Of a stretch of 64,000 nt of DNA, positions 1 through 8,127 are shown piece by piece. The notes beneath the pieces were generated by a model that saw only the letters and a list, made by a program, of their open reading frames with translations, was not told where the DNA came from and made no database searches. The stretch's first letter is position 1, and every line of letters starts with the position of its first letter. The stretch is from the NCBI RefSeq assembly GCF_022370635.2, contig NZ_CP092362.2, forward strand, positions 5,208,001 through 5,272,000. The letters are read 5' to 3'. Source of the stretch: Mycolicibacterium crocinum (GTDB lineage Bacteria > Actinomycetota > Actinomycetes > Mycobacteriales > Mycobacteriaceae). The position numbers and the translations under genes were made by a program.

Positions 1-762
1 GCAGCCCTTGGGGGTCGGGTTGGCGAACCGGGTGGACCGGACGCCGTCGGCGTCAATGGCCAGCAGCTCACCGGGTTCGATGTCGCGGACGAAGGAGGCG
101 CCGACGATGTCCAGGGCCGCGGTTTCGGACGCGACCACCCAGCCGCGGTCCAGCCGGCCCAGCGACAGCGGCCGTACGCCGTACGGGTCACGGGCGGCAT
201 ACAGCGTGTTCTCGTCCATGAAGGTCAGGCAGAAGGCGCCACGCACGCTGGGCAGCAACTCCAGGGCGGCCTGCTCGATGCTGGAGTCCGCCGCGCCGTG
301 CGCCAGCAGGGCGCCGAGGATGTCGGAGTCGGTGGTCGCCGCACCCGGCATGTTCGGGTTGATCAGCCCGGCTTCCCGCGCCCGCGTGGCCAGTTCAGCG
401 GTGTTGACGAGATTTCCGTTGTGGCCCAACGCAATTCCGGTGCCCGCGGCAGTGTTGCGAAACACCGGCTGGGCGTTTTCCCAGGTCGTGGACCCGGTGG
501 TGGAATACCGGCAGTGGCCGACGGCGACGTGGCCTTCCATGGCGGCCAGGGTCTGCTCGTCGAAAACCTGGCTCACCAGGCCCAGATCCTTGAAGACCAG
601 CACCTGCGACCCGTCGGCGACGGCGATGCCTGCGGCCTCCTGGCCCCTGTGCTGCAGGGCATAGAGACCGTAATAAGTGAGTTTGGCTACATCCTCGCCC
701 GGAGCCCATACGCCGAAGACGCCGCACTCTTCCCGAGGGTCGTTCTCCACTTGGTCGGTCAC
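1..762 (-). CDS. purF: Amidophosphoribosyltransferase PurF (3' part outside window)
   Basis: First committed step of de novo purine synthesis: transfers glutamine-derived ammonia to PRPP to give phosphoribosylamine, in the cytoplasm. The window holds the N-terminal 254 codons, and the gene runs off the left edge. A short propeptide precedes Cys13 in the context REECGVFG; the family cleaves here to expose the Ntn-hydrolase nucleophile. Further class II glutaminase motifs are visible, including ALQHRGQE, GHCRYST and GHNGNLVN. GTG at 762 is chosen because GGGAG lies 11 bases upstream and nothing conserved precedes it. A gap of about 90 bases separates it from the upstream SCP-like gene, so cotranscription is likely. 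Identity is very secure; the C-terminal PRTase domain is not visible. Confidence 0.97.
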   Translation of the reverse strand, partial: MTDQVENDPREECGVFGVWAPGEDVAKLTYYGLYALQHRGQEAAGIAVADGSQVLVFKDLGLVSQVFDEQTLAAMEGHVAVGHCRYSTTGSTTWENAQPVFRNTAAGTGIALGHNGNLVNTAELATRAREAGLINPNMPGAATTDSDILGALLAHGAADSSIEQAALELLPSVRGAFCLTFMDENTLYAARDPYGVRPLSLGRLDRGWVVASETAALDIVGASFVRDIEPGELLAIDADGVRSTRFANPTPKGC

Positions 763-854
763 GATATCGGCTGCTCCCTGGCGCAGGTTGGTGACGTAAG
801 CCAGTTTACGGGCATCCGCGGGAATCGCGGAATTGAACGCCGAGTGTCGGGCTC

Positions 855-1247
855 TCAGTCGGTGAGTGACACGACGGGAAGCCAGGCGGCGACCTCGCCG
901 GCCCGCGAGCCGGACAGCCGCAGTGCGCCGTTATGAGACGCCTGGTCTACATCGAGCAGACCGGTCGCCAACCGCAGCCAGGTCCGGGGATCGGTCTCCA
1001 CCACGTTGGGTGGCGTGCCGCGGGTGTGGCGCGGCCCGGAGATGCATTGCACCGCAACGAAAGGCGGGATGCGCACCTCCACACTGGCACCCGGTGCCAG
1101 TGTGGCGAGGGTGCGGGCGGTCAACCGCACCGCCGCCGCGATCGCCGGGCGGTCGGGGGTCGCTGCGGCCTCGTCGCGCAACCAGGTCGCCACGGCGCGG
1201 ACGGCGGCGACCGTCGCTTCGGGGTCGGCGTTGCTGCGGGCGGCCAC
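855..1247 (-). CDS. Sterol-carrier-like (SCP_3-type) conserved protein
   Basis: A 130-residue soluble protein with GTG start, directly upstream of purF in the same direction. It matches from memory the small protein beside purF in M. tuberculosis (Rv0807), which belongs to a bacterial sterol-carrier-protein-like family of unknown ligand. The N-terminal half is Ala/Arg-rich helix. The C-terminal half alternates hydrophobic strand segments (around residues 55-70) with a terminal helix. There is no signal peptide, membrane segment or catalytic motif. A TAGGCT -10 element ends 6 bases before the GTG, which suggests a leaderless transcript. Family assignment is from context and general character; biochemical function is unknown. 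Confidence 0.75.
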   Translation of the reverse strand: MAARSNADPEATVAAVRAVATWLRDEAAATPDRPAIAAAVRLTARTLATLAPGASVEVRIPPFVAVQCISGPRHTRGTPPNVVETDPRTWLRLATGLLDVDQASHNGALRLSGSRAGEVAAWLPVVSLTD

Positions 1248-1266
1248 GAGTCGAGCCTAGTGCTCG

Positions 1267-1306
1267 TTGACGTCAACCTAAGTTGAGGTCCTACGTTGGG
1301 GTGATG
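1267..1306 (+). promoter_or_regulatory. MerR-family-type promoter with 19-bp spacer
   Basis: A -35 element TTGACG (1267-1272) and a -10 element TACGTT (1292-1297) are separated by 19 bases. Inside lies a dyad: ACGTCAAC (1270-1277), CTAA, GTTGAGGT (1282-1289), one mismatch in 8-bp arms. Overlong 19-20 bp spacers carrying a central dyad are the signature of promoters activated by MerR/SoxR-family regulators. The start codon (1301 or 1304) sits where the transcript should begin, so the message is probably leaderless. No merR gene is in the window. Confidence 0.7.
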
Positions 1307-1729
1307 GCTTTCAAACCGCACGAAATCGAGTACCTGAAGTCGGCGGATCTGGGCCGGCTGGCGACCATCCAGCCGAACGGCACGCTGCAGAACAGCCCCG
1401 TCGGCTTCTCCTTCAACGACGAGCTCGGCACCATCGACGTGGTCGGCTACAACATGTCCAAGAGCCGCAAGTTCCGAAATCTGACCACCAACAACACCGT
1501 CGCTTTCGTCGTCGACGACATCGTCTCGCGCGACCCGTGGCGGGTGCGGTGCCTGGAGATCCGCGGCACCGCCCAGCAGGCCGAGGCCGAGCCGCCCGGT
1601 GACGGCATCGACAGCGCGATCATCCGCATCACTCCCAAGCGCATCATCAGCTTCGGTATCGACGACACCGAGACCGAGCCACACGAGTTGGTCCCGGATG
1701 CCAGGGACGTGCCGACGACGGGTGACTAG
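1304..1729 (+). CDS. PPOX-class F420-dependent oxidoreductase-like protein
   Basis: A 141-residue single-domain split-barrel protein of the flavin/F420-binding pyridoxamine oxidase-like superfamily. Members in mycobacteria use F420H2 or related cofactors to reduce small molecules; substrate is unknown here. Family features visible are the N-terminal helix with EIEYLKSADLGRLATI, the strand pattern GTLQNSPVGFSF, the central NMSKSRKFRNL segment thought to contact the cofactor, and the closing RITPKRIISFGID strand. ATG 1304 is taken as start; GTG 1301 is equally possible. It is driven by the MerR-type promoter just upstream. Its stop shares the palindrome CTAG (1726-1729) with the convergent CPBP gene. 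Confidence 0.85.
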   Translation: MAFKPHEIEYLKSADLGRLATIQPNGTLQNSPVGFSFNDELGTIDVVGYNMSKSRKFRNLTTNNTVAFVVDDIVSRDPWRVRCLEIRGTAQQAEAEPPGDGIDSAIIRITPKRIISFGIDDTETEPHELVPDARDVPTTGD

Positions 1730-2274
1730 TGCCGCTGCAGCACGATCGCGGCGACCGCTGAGGACTCGTTGAACGCCACATGCGCGAGCACCGGAGCCAG
1801 CACGCTCTCGGACCGCCTGGCCAGCCAGCCGAACACCAGGCCGGCCACGCCGGTCACCACGACCGTGCCGAGCACGGGATCGCCGACCCTCCTGGCATCG
1901 GGGATATGCCAGAGCCCGAAGGCCGTCGCCTGAACCAGCGAGCCGACGGTCCGGCCGAGCGCACGCTCAGCGACCGTCTGCAGCATGCCGCGAAACAGCA
2001 TCTCCTCGGTCCAGGCCGTGGCGACCGGGATATCCAGCGCCAGCCAGCGGACAGGCTTCGCCGGGACCGTGCGGTCGATCATCCCCTGACGCACCCGGGG
2101 CACCGCCGTCAGCGCCGCGACCGTCATGGCCACCGCCCCGAAGGCCACCGCGCCGGTACGCAGACCCGACCACAGCTGGGGAGGCCGCAGGCCCAACGGT
2201 GCACCGACGGCTGCCGCGATCGCGGTACTGACAATCGCACGCACACCGGGCGCGCCAGAATCCTTAGTGATCAT
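1726..2274 (-). CDS. CPBP-family intramembrane glutamic protease
   Basis: A 182-residue membrane protein of the CAAX protease/bacteriocin-processing (CPBP, Abi) family. The three family motifs are present: TEEMLFRG (Glu90, Glu91, Arg95), FGLWH (His123) and HVAFN (His165, Asn169). Hydrophobic stretches around residues 40-60, 76-88, 110-125, 134-150 and 158-175 fit several membrane passes, although the protein is shorter than many members. ATG 2274 overlaps the stop of the upstream hydrolase gene by ATGA, so the two are translationally coupled. In bacteria, members process peptides or confer immunity; the substrate here is not indicated. Confidence 0.88.
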   Translation of the reverse strand: MITKDSGAPGVRAIVSTAIAAAVGAPLGLRPPQLWSGLRTGAVAFGAVAMTVAALTAVPRVRQGMIDRTVPAKPVRWLALDIPVATAWTEEMLFRGMLQTVAERALGRTVGSLVQATAFGLWHIPDARRVGDPVLGTVVVTGVAGLVFGWLARRSESVLAPVLAHVAFNESSAVAAIVLQRH

Positions 2275-4055
2275 TGGAATTCGGGCCCCCCTGCCGCGAC
2301 GAGCTTCTCCAGAGAACGCCTGACGCGTTCGGTGTCCTCCGGCGTCCACCCGGCTGGTGCGGCGACGGCGACCCAGCCGTCGAGCGGGCTGTTGCCGTAA
2401 TTGTGGCCGTGCCCGTTCGGTGACGCTTGCGAACTCGTGACGTTGCCCGCCATATCCGCGCTGACCTGCCAGAACGTGACGATCGGATACCAGCGCATGG
2501 CCGGGCTGCGGTCGAATCCCGGCGCCTCCTTCAGCCAGTCCGGTTTCTTGAAGAGCAGGTTCGGTGACCACCACACCACCGGGTCCGACGGGTGTTGCAG
2601 ATACAGCACCCGGGTGCCCTTCCACTCGGGGGACGCCGCCACCCCGGCGATCTGCGCCGGGCCGGCCGCCTGCGCGAACCGCACGGTGCGTCCGCCGTCG
2701 TAGCGCGGTTGATACTCCGGAGTGCCGGGATCGCGCCGCACCGTCAATGCCTTCCACAGCGTGCTGGCATTCGGCGGCCCGACCCACAGCACCGACGAGA
2801 ACCCCTTGTCCACGACATCGGGCAGGTATCCGAACGCGCCCTGGCCGGCCAGAGAGCCCAGGCTCTCGCCGTAGAGCATCAGCTTCGGCCGGCTGGCCTC
2901 GGGCCACTGCAGCCACCGGCGCTGAATCCCGTTGATCATGGCCCGGCCCGCCTCGACCGACTTGTCCCGATCGGCCAGGAACGAGATCCAGCTGGGCAGG
3001 TACGAATATTGCATGGCCACCAGCGCGGTGTCGCCGTTGTACATCGACTCGATCGCCCTGGCCGCCACCGGGTCGACCCAGCCGGTGCCGGTGGTCGGGA
3101 TGATCACCAACACCTTGCGTTCAAAAGCCTTGGTGCGCTGCAACTCCGAGAGCAACGTCGCCACCCGACCTTCGGTGGTGTCGGCGGTCTCAAGACCGGC
3201 ATAGATCCGGATCGGCTCCTTGGCGGGGCGCCCGTTGAGCTCGGTGAGGTCGGCGGCGTGCGGACCGGTGCCGACGAAGTTACGGCCCTGGAAGCCCAGG
3301 GTGTCCCACGCGGCGAACGAGGCTGCGCTGCCTGATCTTTCGGGCTGAACGGGTTGCTCGACGCCGGGTCGGGTGGTGTCGTTCTGTGGCTGAAAGATCG
3401 CGCTGGCACCGGCGATGAAGCCGCGGTAGAGCACACCGTTGACCAGGGTGATGATCAGTACCACGACGATCGCGGTGCCGATGAACATGGCGACCTCGTC
3501 ATTGAGTTGCCAGCGCCGGATCATCACCCGGGCGAGGAACTTGATGGCGTCCTTGATCACCCGCGACACACTGACCAGAAGACCTCCGACCACCAGCGCG
3601 ACCACCAGCGTGCGAAGGAAGATCAGCGTGGACGGCCCCTCGATGCCCATAACCGCGGCGATCTGGCGCTGCCAGGCGGCCGCAGGCACGAGCATCAGCA
3701 GGCTGGCGCCGATCGACAGCGCCACCGTCACGCCCTTGAGCCAGTACAGAACTCGCGCACTCGGTGGCCACCACGGCCGGTGGTCGAGGAACAGCCGCCG
3801 CACCAGCTTGCCGACCAACACCCCGATGCCGTAGCCGATCGCCGCATTGATACCGCCGATCACGCCTGCGAGCACCCAGTCGCGCGGCACCAGCGACGGG
3901 GTCAGCGACAGGCAGAAGAAGAACGCGCCGAACCCCACCCCGACGAAGTCCAGCCGGACCAGGCTCCAGGCCCATTCGATGAACGACTCCCGGCGGCGCT
4001 GCGCCGCTGGCGGGGCCGCGGCCTCGCCGGTGACGTCGTCGACCGCACTGGTCAT
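2271..4055 (-). CDS. Membrane-anchored alpha/beta hydrolase (Abhydrolase_9 family)
   Basis: A 594-residue protein. The N-terminal third carries about five membrane segments (roughly 35-55, 60-85, 105-125, 145-165, 190-215). The rest is a soluble alpha/beta hydrolase with nucleophile elbow YGESLGS (Ser398). This two-part layout is that of the DUF2319/Abhydrolase_9 family of actinobacterial membrane lipases or esterases. A conserved terminal segment includes HGHNYGNSPLDGW, whose His may complete the triad. It overlaps purL upstream and the CPBP protease downstream by ATGA on each side, so purL, hydrolase and protease form one operon. Physiological substrate is unknown. Confidence 0.87.
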   Translation of the reverse strand: MTSAVDDVTGEAAAPPAAQRRRESFIEWAWSLVRLDFVGVGFGAFFFCLSLTPSLVPRDWVLAGVIGGINAAIGYGIGVLVGKLVRRLFLDHRPWWPPSARVLYWLKGVTVALSIGASLLMLVPAAAWQRQIAAVMGIEGPSTLIFLRTLVVALVVGGLLVSVSRVIKDAIKFLARVMIRRWQLNDEVAMFIGTAIVVVLIITLVNGVLYRGFIAGASAIFQPQNDTTRPGVEQPVQPERSGSAASFAAWDTLGFQGRNFVGTGPHAADLTELNGRPAKEPIRIYAGLETADTTEGRVATLLSELQRTKAFERKVLVIIPTTGTGWVDPVAARAIESMYNGDTALVAMQYSYLPSWISFLADRDKSVEAGRAMINGIQRRWLQWPEASRPKLMLYGESLGSLAGQGAFGYLPDVVDKGFSSVLWVGPPNASTLWKALTVRRDPGTPEYQPRYDGGRTVRFAQAAGPAQIAGVAASPEWKGTRVLYLQHPSDPVVWWSPNLLFKKPDWLKEAPGFDRSPAMRWYPIVTFWQVSADMAGNVTSSQASPNGHGHNYGNSPLDGWVAVAAPAGWTPEDTERVRRSLEKLVAAGGPEFQ

Positions 4056-6346
4056 CCGAACAGCCCGGGCAGCACTTTCTCGGAGGTGGCGCGCAGTTCT
4101 GCCAGCGTCACGGTGAATAAGCCTTGCACCTCAACGGAATCCGATCCCGGGTCCGACACCCCGATTCGCGTCGCCGGCAAGCCGCGAGCTTCGCACATCG
4201 ACACGAACCGGCTCTCCTCGGTGCGCGGCACGGCGATCAGGGCCCGGCCTGCGGACTCGGAGAACAGGAATACGAACGGATCGACGTTCTCGGGAAGCAC
4301 GATGCGGCAACCGGTTTCACCGGCCAGCGCCGCCTCGACGACCGCCTGGATGAGCCCGCCTTCGCTGAGATCGTGGGCCGCCGAAGCCAGGCCGTCGCGT
4401 GACGCCGACGCCAGCACCTCGGCCAGCAACTTCTCCCGCTCGAGGTCTACCTTCGGCGGCACGCCACCGAGATGGTCGCCGGTGACCTGCGCCCAGATCG
4501 AGCCGTCGAACTCGTCGCGGGTGTCACCGAGCAGGAACAGCGTCTCCCCCGGTTCGTTGCCCAGTCCGGTGGGCAACCGCCGGGTCACGTCGTCGATGAC
4601 GCCGAGTACACCGACCACCGGAGTCGGCAGGATGGCCGTCGCGCCGGTCTGGTTGTAGAAGCTGACGTTGCCGCCGGTGACCGGGATGCCAAGGGCCGCA
4701 CAGCCATCCGCCAACCCGCGGACGGCCTGCGAGAACTGCCACATCACGCCGGGGTCTTCGGGTGAGCCGAAGTTGAGGCAGTTGGTCACCGCGATCGGTG
4801 TGGCCCCTGTGACGGCGACGTTGCGGTAGGCCTCGGCCAGCGCCAGCTGCGCACCGGTGTACGGGTCGAGCTGGGTGTAGCGCCCCGACGCGTCGGTGGA
4901 CACCGCGATCCCGCGGCCGGTGGCCTCGTCGATGCGCAGCACGCCACCGTCGGCATGCTCGGCAAGCACGGTGTTGCCGCGCACGTAGCGGTCGTACTGC
5001 TCGGTGATGAACGCCCGGCTGCACAGATGCGGACTGCCCACCAGCGCAAGCAAAGTCGCGCGCAGCTCGTCGCCCGTCTTCGGCCGGGGCAGCGAGGCCG
5101 ACGTGTCGGCGATCAACGCGTCCTGGCTGTCGGGCCGCTGCACCGGACGCTCGTATACCGGGCCTTCGTGGGCCACGGTGCGCGGCGGCACGTCGACCAC
5201 GGTCTCGCCGTTCCAGGTGATCTGCAACCGGTCCCCGTCGGTGACCTCACCGATGACGGTGGCCAGCACGTCCCACTTGCGGCATACCGCCATGAACGCC
5301 TCGACGTTCTCCGGGGTGACCACCGCACACATGCGTTCCTGCGACTCACTGGAGAGCACCTCGGCCGGGGTCATGTCCTTGGCCCGCAGCGGCACCCGGT
5401 CCAGTTCGATGCGCATACCCCCGTCACCGGCAGACGCCAATTCCGAAGTAGCACAAGATAATCCAGCTCCGCCGAGGTCCTGGATGCCCACCACCAGACC
5501 GGCGGCGTACAGCTCCAGGCAACACTCGATGAGCACCTTCTCGGTGAACGGGTCGCCCACCTGAACGCTCGGCAGCTTCTTGCGGCCTGCGCCGGATTCG
5601 TCGCCGGAGAACGTGTCGGAGGCCAGCACCGACACCCCGCCGATACCGTCCAGGCCGGTGCGTGCGCCGAACAGGATGATCTTGTTGCCGGTGCCGGAGG
5701 CGAACGCCAGGTGCAGATCCTCTTTGCGCAGCACGCCGACACACAGCGCGTTGACCAGAGGGTTGCCCGCATAGGAGGCGTCGAACACCGTCTCGCCGCC
5801 GATGTTCGGCAGGCCGAGTGAGTTGCCGTAGCCGCCGATACCGCGGACCACGCCGTCGAGGACCCGGCGGGTGTCGGGGGCATCCGCCGCACCGAAGCGC
5901 AGCTGGTCCATCACCGCCACCGGGCGCGCGCCCATCGCCATGATGTCGCGGACGATGCCGCCGACTCCGGTGGCCGCACCCTGATAGGGCTCGACGTAGG
6001 AGGGGTGGTTGTGCGACTCGACCTTGAACGTCACCGCCCAGCCGTCGCCGATGTCGACAACGCCGGCGTTCTCGCCGATACCGGCGAGCATCGACTGCCG
6101 CATGGCCTCGGTGGTGGTCTCACCGAAATAGCGCAGGTGCACCTTGGAGGACTTGTACGAGCAGTGTTCGCTCCACATCACCGAGTACATCGCGAGCTCG
6201 GCGTCGGTGGGCCTGCGGCCGAGGATGTCGCGGATCCGCTGATATTCGTCGTCTTTGAGGCCGAGTTCGCGGTACGGCTGCGGGTGCTCGGGGGTGGTTG
6301 ACGCGTGGTCGACGGTGTCGACTGCTCCAGAGAGCCCAGAAGTCAC
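4052..6346 (-). CDS. purL: Phosphoribosylformylglycinamidine synthase subunit PurL
   Basis: The 764-residue small-form PurL is the ATP-dependent synthase subunit that works with PurS and PurQ to convert FGAR to FGAM. Diagnostic segments are HCSYKS (61-66), ESHNHPS (about 110-116), a DLGGAG loop, and the second-half repeat of the AIR-synthase fold. Length suits the PurSLQ type and not the fused ~1300-residue enzyme. GTG 6346 is preferred over an upstream in-frame extension that would run into the antiporter gene. The partners purQ and purS lie 5 kb away in a separate unit. A conserved operon of membrane hydrolase and protease follows by ATGA overlap. Confidence 0.97.
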   Translation of the reverse strand: MTSGLSGAVDTVDHASTTPEHPQPYRELGLKDDEYQRIRDILGRRPTDAELAMYSVMWSEHCSYKSSKVHLRYFGETTTEAMRQSMLAGIGENAGVVDIGDGWAVTFKVESHNHPSYVEPYQGAATGVGGIVRDIMAMGARPVAVMDQLRFGAADAPDTRRVLDGVVRGIGGYGNSLGLPNIGGETVFDASYAGNPLVNALCVGVLRKEDLHLAFASGTGNKIILFGARTGLDGIGGVSVLASDTFSGDESGAGRKKLPSVQVGDPFTEKVLIECCLELYAAGLVVGIQDLGGAGLSCATSELASAGDGGMRIELDRVPLRAKDMTPAEVLSSESQERMCAVVTPENVEAFMAVCRKWDVLATVIGEVTDGDRLQITWNGETVVDVPPRTVAHEGPVYERPVQRPDSQDALIADTSASLPRPKTGDELRATLLALVGSPHLCSRAFITEQYDRYVRGNTVLAEHADGGVLRIDEATGRGIAVSTDASGRYTQLDPYTGAQLALAEAYRNVAVTGATPIAVTNCLNFGSPEDPGVMWQFSQAVRGLADGCAALGIPVTGGNVSFYNQTGATAILPTPVVGVLGVIDDVTRRLPTGLGNEPGETLFLLGDTRDEFDGSIWAQVTGDHLGGVPPKVDLEREKLLAEVLASASRDGLASAAHDLSEGGLIQAVVEAALAGETGCRIVLPENVDPFVFLFSESAGRALIAVPRTEESRFVSMCEARGLPATRIGVSDPGSDSVEVQGLFTVTLAELRATSEKVLPGLFG

Positions 6347-6353
6347 GCCGAAC

Positions 6354-6359
6354 AGTCTA
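6354..6359 (-). promoter_or_regulatory. purL: Probable -10 element of a leaderless purL promoter
   Basis: On the minus strand TAGACT lies exactly 7 bases before the purL GTG (6346), the geometry of leaderless mycobacterial transcripts. It overlaps the stop codon of the upstream antiporter gene. No ribosome-binding sequence precedes purL. No convincing -35 was identified. Confidence 0.45.
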
Positions 6360-7640
6360 GTGGCGCACCTGCGAGATGCCGCGTCGTCGCGCTTGGCTTC
6401 GAGCGAACGCATGCGCGACGCCCCCGGCGGACAAGCCGTGGACGACCACACTGCTCAACACCACCAGCACCATGATCAACAGCACTTGCTTCTCGATACC
6501 GCCTTCGAGCACGTTGAACGCCAACAGACCGAACACGATCGAGGTGGTGCCCCGGGGTCCCAGCCAACCGACCAGCAACCGTTCGCGCCAGTCCATTCTC
6601 GATCCGAGTAGCGCCAACATCACCGGGATGAGCCGGACGAGGGTCACGGCGACGACCGTGTAGCCGACGATGCCCCATGTGACACCGCCCGACATGAGCG
6701 CGATCACGCCGATGCCGGCGACCACGAACCACATGAACGCGGTGAGCAGCACGGCCACGTCGTCGATGAGCTCGAGTTCCCGGCGCTTGTCTTGGGTCGT
6801 GCGCACATAGTTCAGCGCCATCCCGCACAGGAACGCCGACACGAATCCGTTCCCGCCGAGGCCCACACTCAGCGAGTAGGACAGCAGCGGCGCGGCCACA
6901 TAGATGATCCGCTTGGACTGTTCGGTCATCAGGTTGCGGCGGTCGGCGGCGTTGGCCAACTTGCCGAGCAGCCACCCGATTGCCGGGCCGACAACCAAGG
7001 CGATGCCGATCTCGGGGAGCGCCTCGGCGAGCGCTTCCATCGGCGGCTCTTCGTCGTCGGGACCCGATGCCAGTGCCAGCGCGAAAACCAGCACCGGCGC
7101 GACGATTACGTCCTTATAGCCCGCCTCGACGTTGAGCAGATCGCGCACCCGCTCGGGTATCCGTGCGTCACGCAAGATTCGGGACGCGGGCGCGAAATCG
7201 GTCGGCACCACGATGCAAGCCAGCACCAGCAGCACCGGCCAGGTGACGCCCGGCAACAGCAACCAGCCCAGGACGAAGGCCAGGCCGATACTGAGCGGCA
7301 GGCCGACACCCAACAACCACAACGCCGACTTAGGGTCGCGACCCAGCAGCCCGCCGCGCACATCGGTGGCGTCGACGAAGACCAGCACCGCCAGGATCAG
7401 TTCCGCCAGATGCTGGGCGACCTGGGAGTTCAGCGTGTCTGCGACCGCGTGGTAGGTGCCGTACTCGATGCCCGCCCCAACCACCACCAGCAGGATCGGC
7501 GCGGTGATCCGGCCCCGCTGCATCGGTCGGGCAAGCAGCGCCCAGACCGCCAGCACCAGCGAGAGCGCGATCAGGGACTGCACTACAGCAACGCATCTTT
7601 CCGCAGACACCCGGCCATCGCGCGCCGGGGTAACCGGCAT
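6357..7640 (-). CDS. Cation:proton antiporter (CPA1/NhaP-like)
   Basis: An integral membrane protein of about 427 residues with roughly 12 hydrophobic segments, of the monovalent cation/proton antiporter superfamily. Typical elements are the TDFAPASRI segment (equivalent of the TDP motif in the ion path), the NVEAGYKD motif after it, and the WLGPRGTTSIVFGLL helix near the C-terminus, which matches the GPRG motif of CPA1 members. It would exchange Na+ or K+ for protons at the cytoplasmic membrane. The start is uncertain: ATG 7640 has GGGAGG too close to it, and GTG 7610 or 7586 are alternatives. It ends 10 bases before purL. Confidence 0.85.
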   Translation of the reverse strand: MPVTPARDGRVSAERCVAVVQSLIALSLVLAVWALLARPMQRGRITAPILLVVVGAGIEYGTYHAVADTLNSQVAQHLAELILAVLVFVDATDVRGGLLGRDPKSALWLLGVGLPLSIGLAFVLGWLLLPGVTWPVLLVLACIVVPTDFAPASRILRDARIPERVRDLLNVEAGYKDVIVAPVLVFALALASGPDDEEPPMEALAEALPEIGIALVVGPAIGWLLGKLANAADRRNLMTEQSKRIIYVAAPLLSYSLSVGLGGNGFVSAFLCGMALNYVRTTQDKRRELELIDDVAVLLTAFMWFVVAGIGVIALMSGGVTWGIVGYTVVAVTLVRLIPVMLALLGSRMDWRERLLVGWLGPRGTTSIVFGLLAFNVLEGGIEKQVLLIMVLVVLSSVVVHGLSAGGVAHAFARSQARRRGISQVRH

Positions 7641-7728
7641 GACCTCCCGGGTAATTGAGCGGGCACACCGACGGCGAGAAGCTGACGGTGACGCGCTCGA
7701 CACCGAGCGCCCGACGCAGGAGGCGACC

Positions 7729-8121
7729 ATGACCGACATCCAGACCACGCCCAGGTTCAGCGCGCAGATGTGGGCCGCGTTCTGGGCCGCGCCCGAGCTG
7801 TCGGCCGGGCAGGACATCCTCGCCGACGACATCGTCGGCTACTGGCCCGGTCAGCAGGAACCGGTTCGGGGTCTCGACGGCTACACGCAAAAGATCGCCG
7901 ATCTGCTGGCGGCCTATCCCGATCTGAGGCTCGAATTGATCGACAGCGCAACGGTTCCCGGTAAATCGGCGAACGAGGAACTGGTGTTCCTACACTACGT
8001 CGGAACCGGGACCGGTCCACGCGGACCGTTCCGCATCCGCGGAATCGACCGGGTGCGCACCCGCGACGGCATCGTGGTGGAGAACGTCATCCGCTACGAC
8101 CCGGCCGAGCTCCCCGGCTGA
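7729..8121 (+). CDS. SnoaL/NTF2-like domain protein
   Basis: A 130-residue single-domain protein with the NTF2-like fold pattern: an N-terminal helix, the short segment DILADDIVGYWPGQQEPVRG, a middle helix, then strands ending in the sequence GIVVENVIRYDP. Such proteins include ketosteroid isomerase-type and polyketide cyclase-type enzymes and many of unknown role. ATG 7729 has a strong ribosome site GCAGGAGGCG. It is transcribed divergently from the antiporter and converges with the aminopeptidase gene, with 6 bases between stops. No neighbouring gene indicates its substrate. Confidence 0.8.
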   Translation: MTDIQTTPRFSAQMWAAFWAAPELSAGQDILADDIVGYWPGQQEPVRGLDGYTQKIADLLAAYPDLRLELIDSATVPGKSANEELVFLHYVGTGTGPRGPFRIRGIDRVRTRDGIVVENVIRYDPAELPG

Positions 8122-8127
8122 GCGCGG

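Noticed and set aside
8..664. A 218-codon plus-strand ORF across the left edge
   Set aside because: It is antisense to purF; its translation is rich in Ser, Arg and Pro and shows no family pattern, while the minus strand gives an unmistakable PurF.
5371..5892. Alternative minus-strand ORFs within purL that might indicate a frameshift
   Set aside because: PurL is continuous from 6346 to 4052 with conserved motifs throughout, so these are shadow frames.
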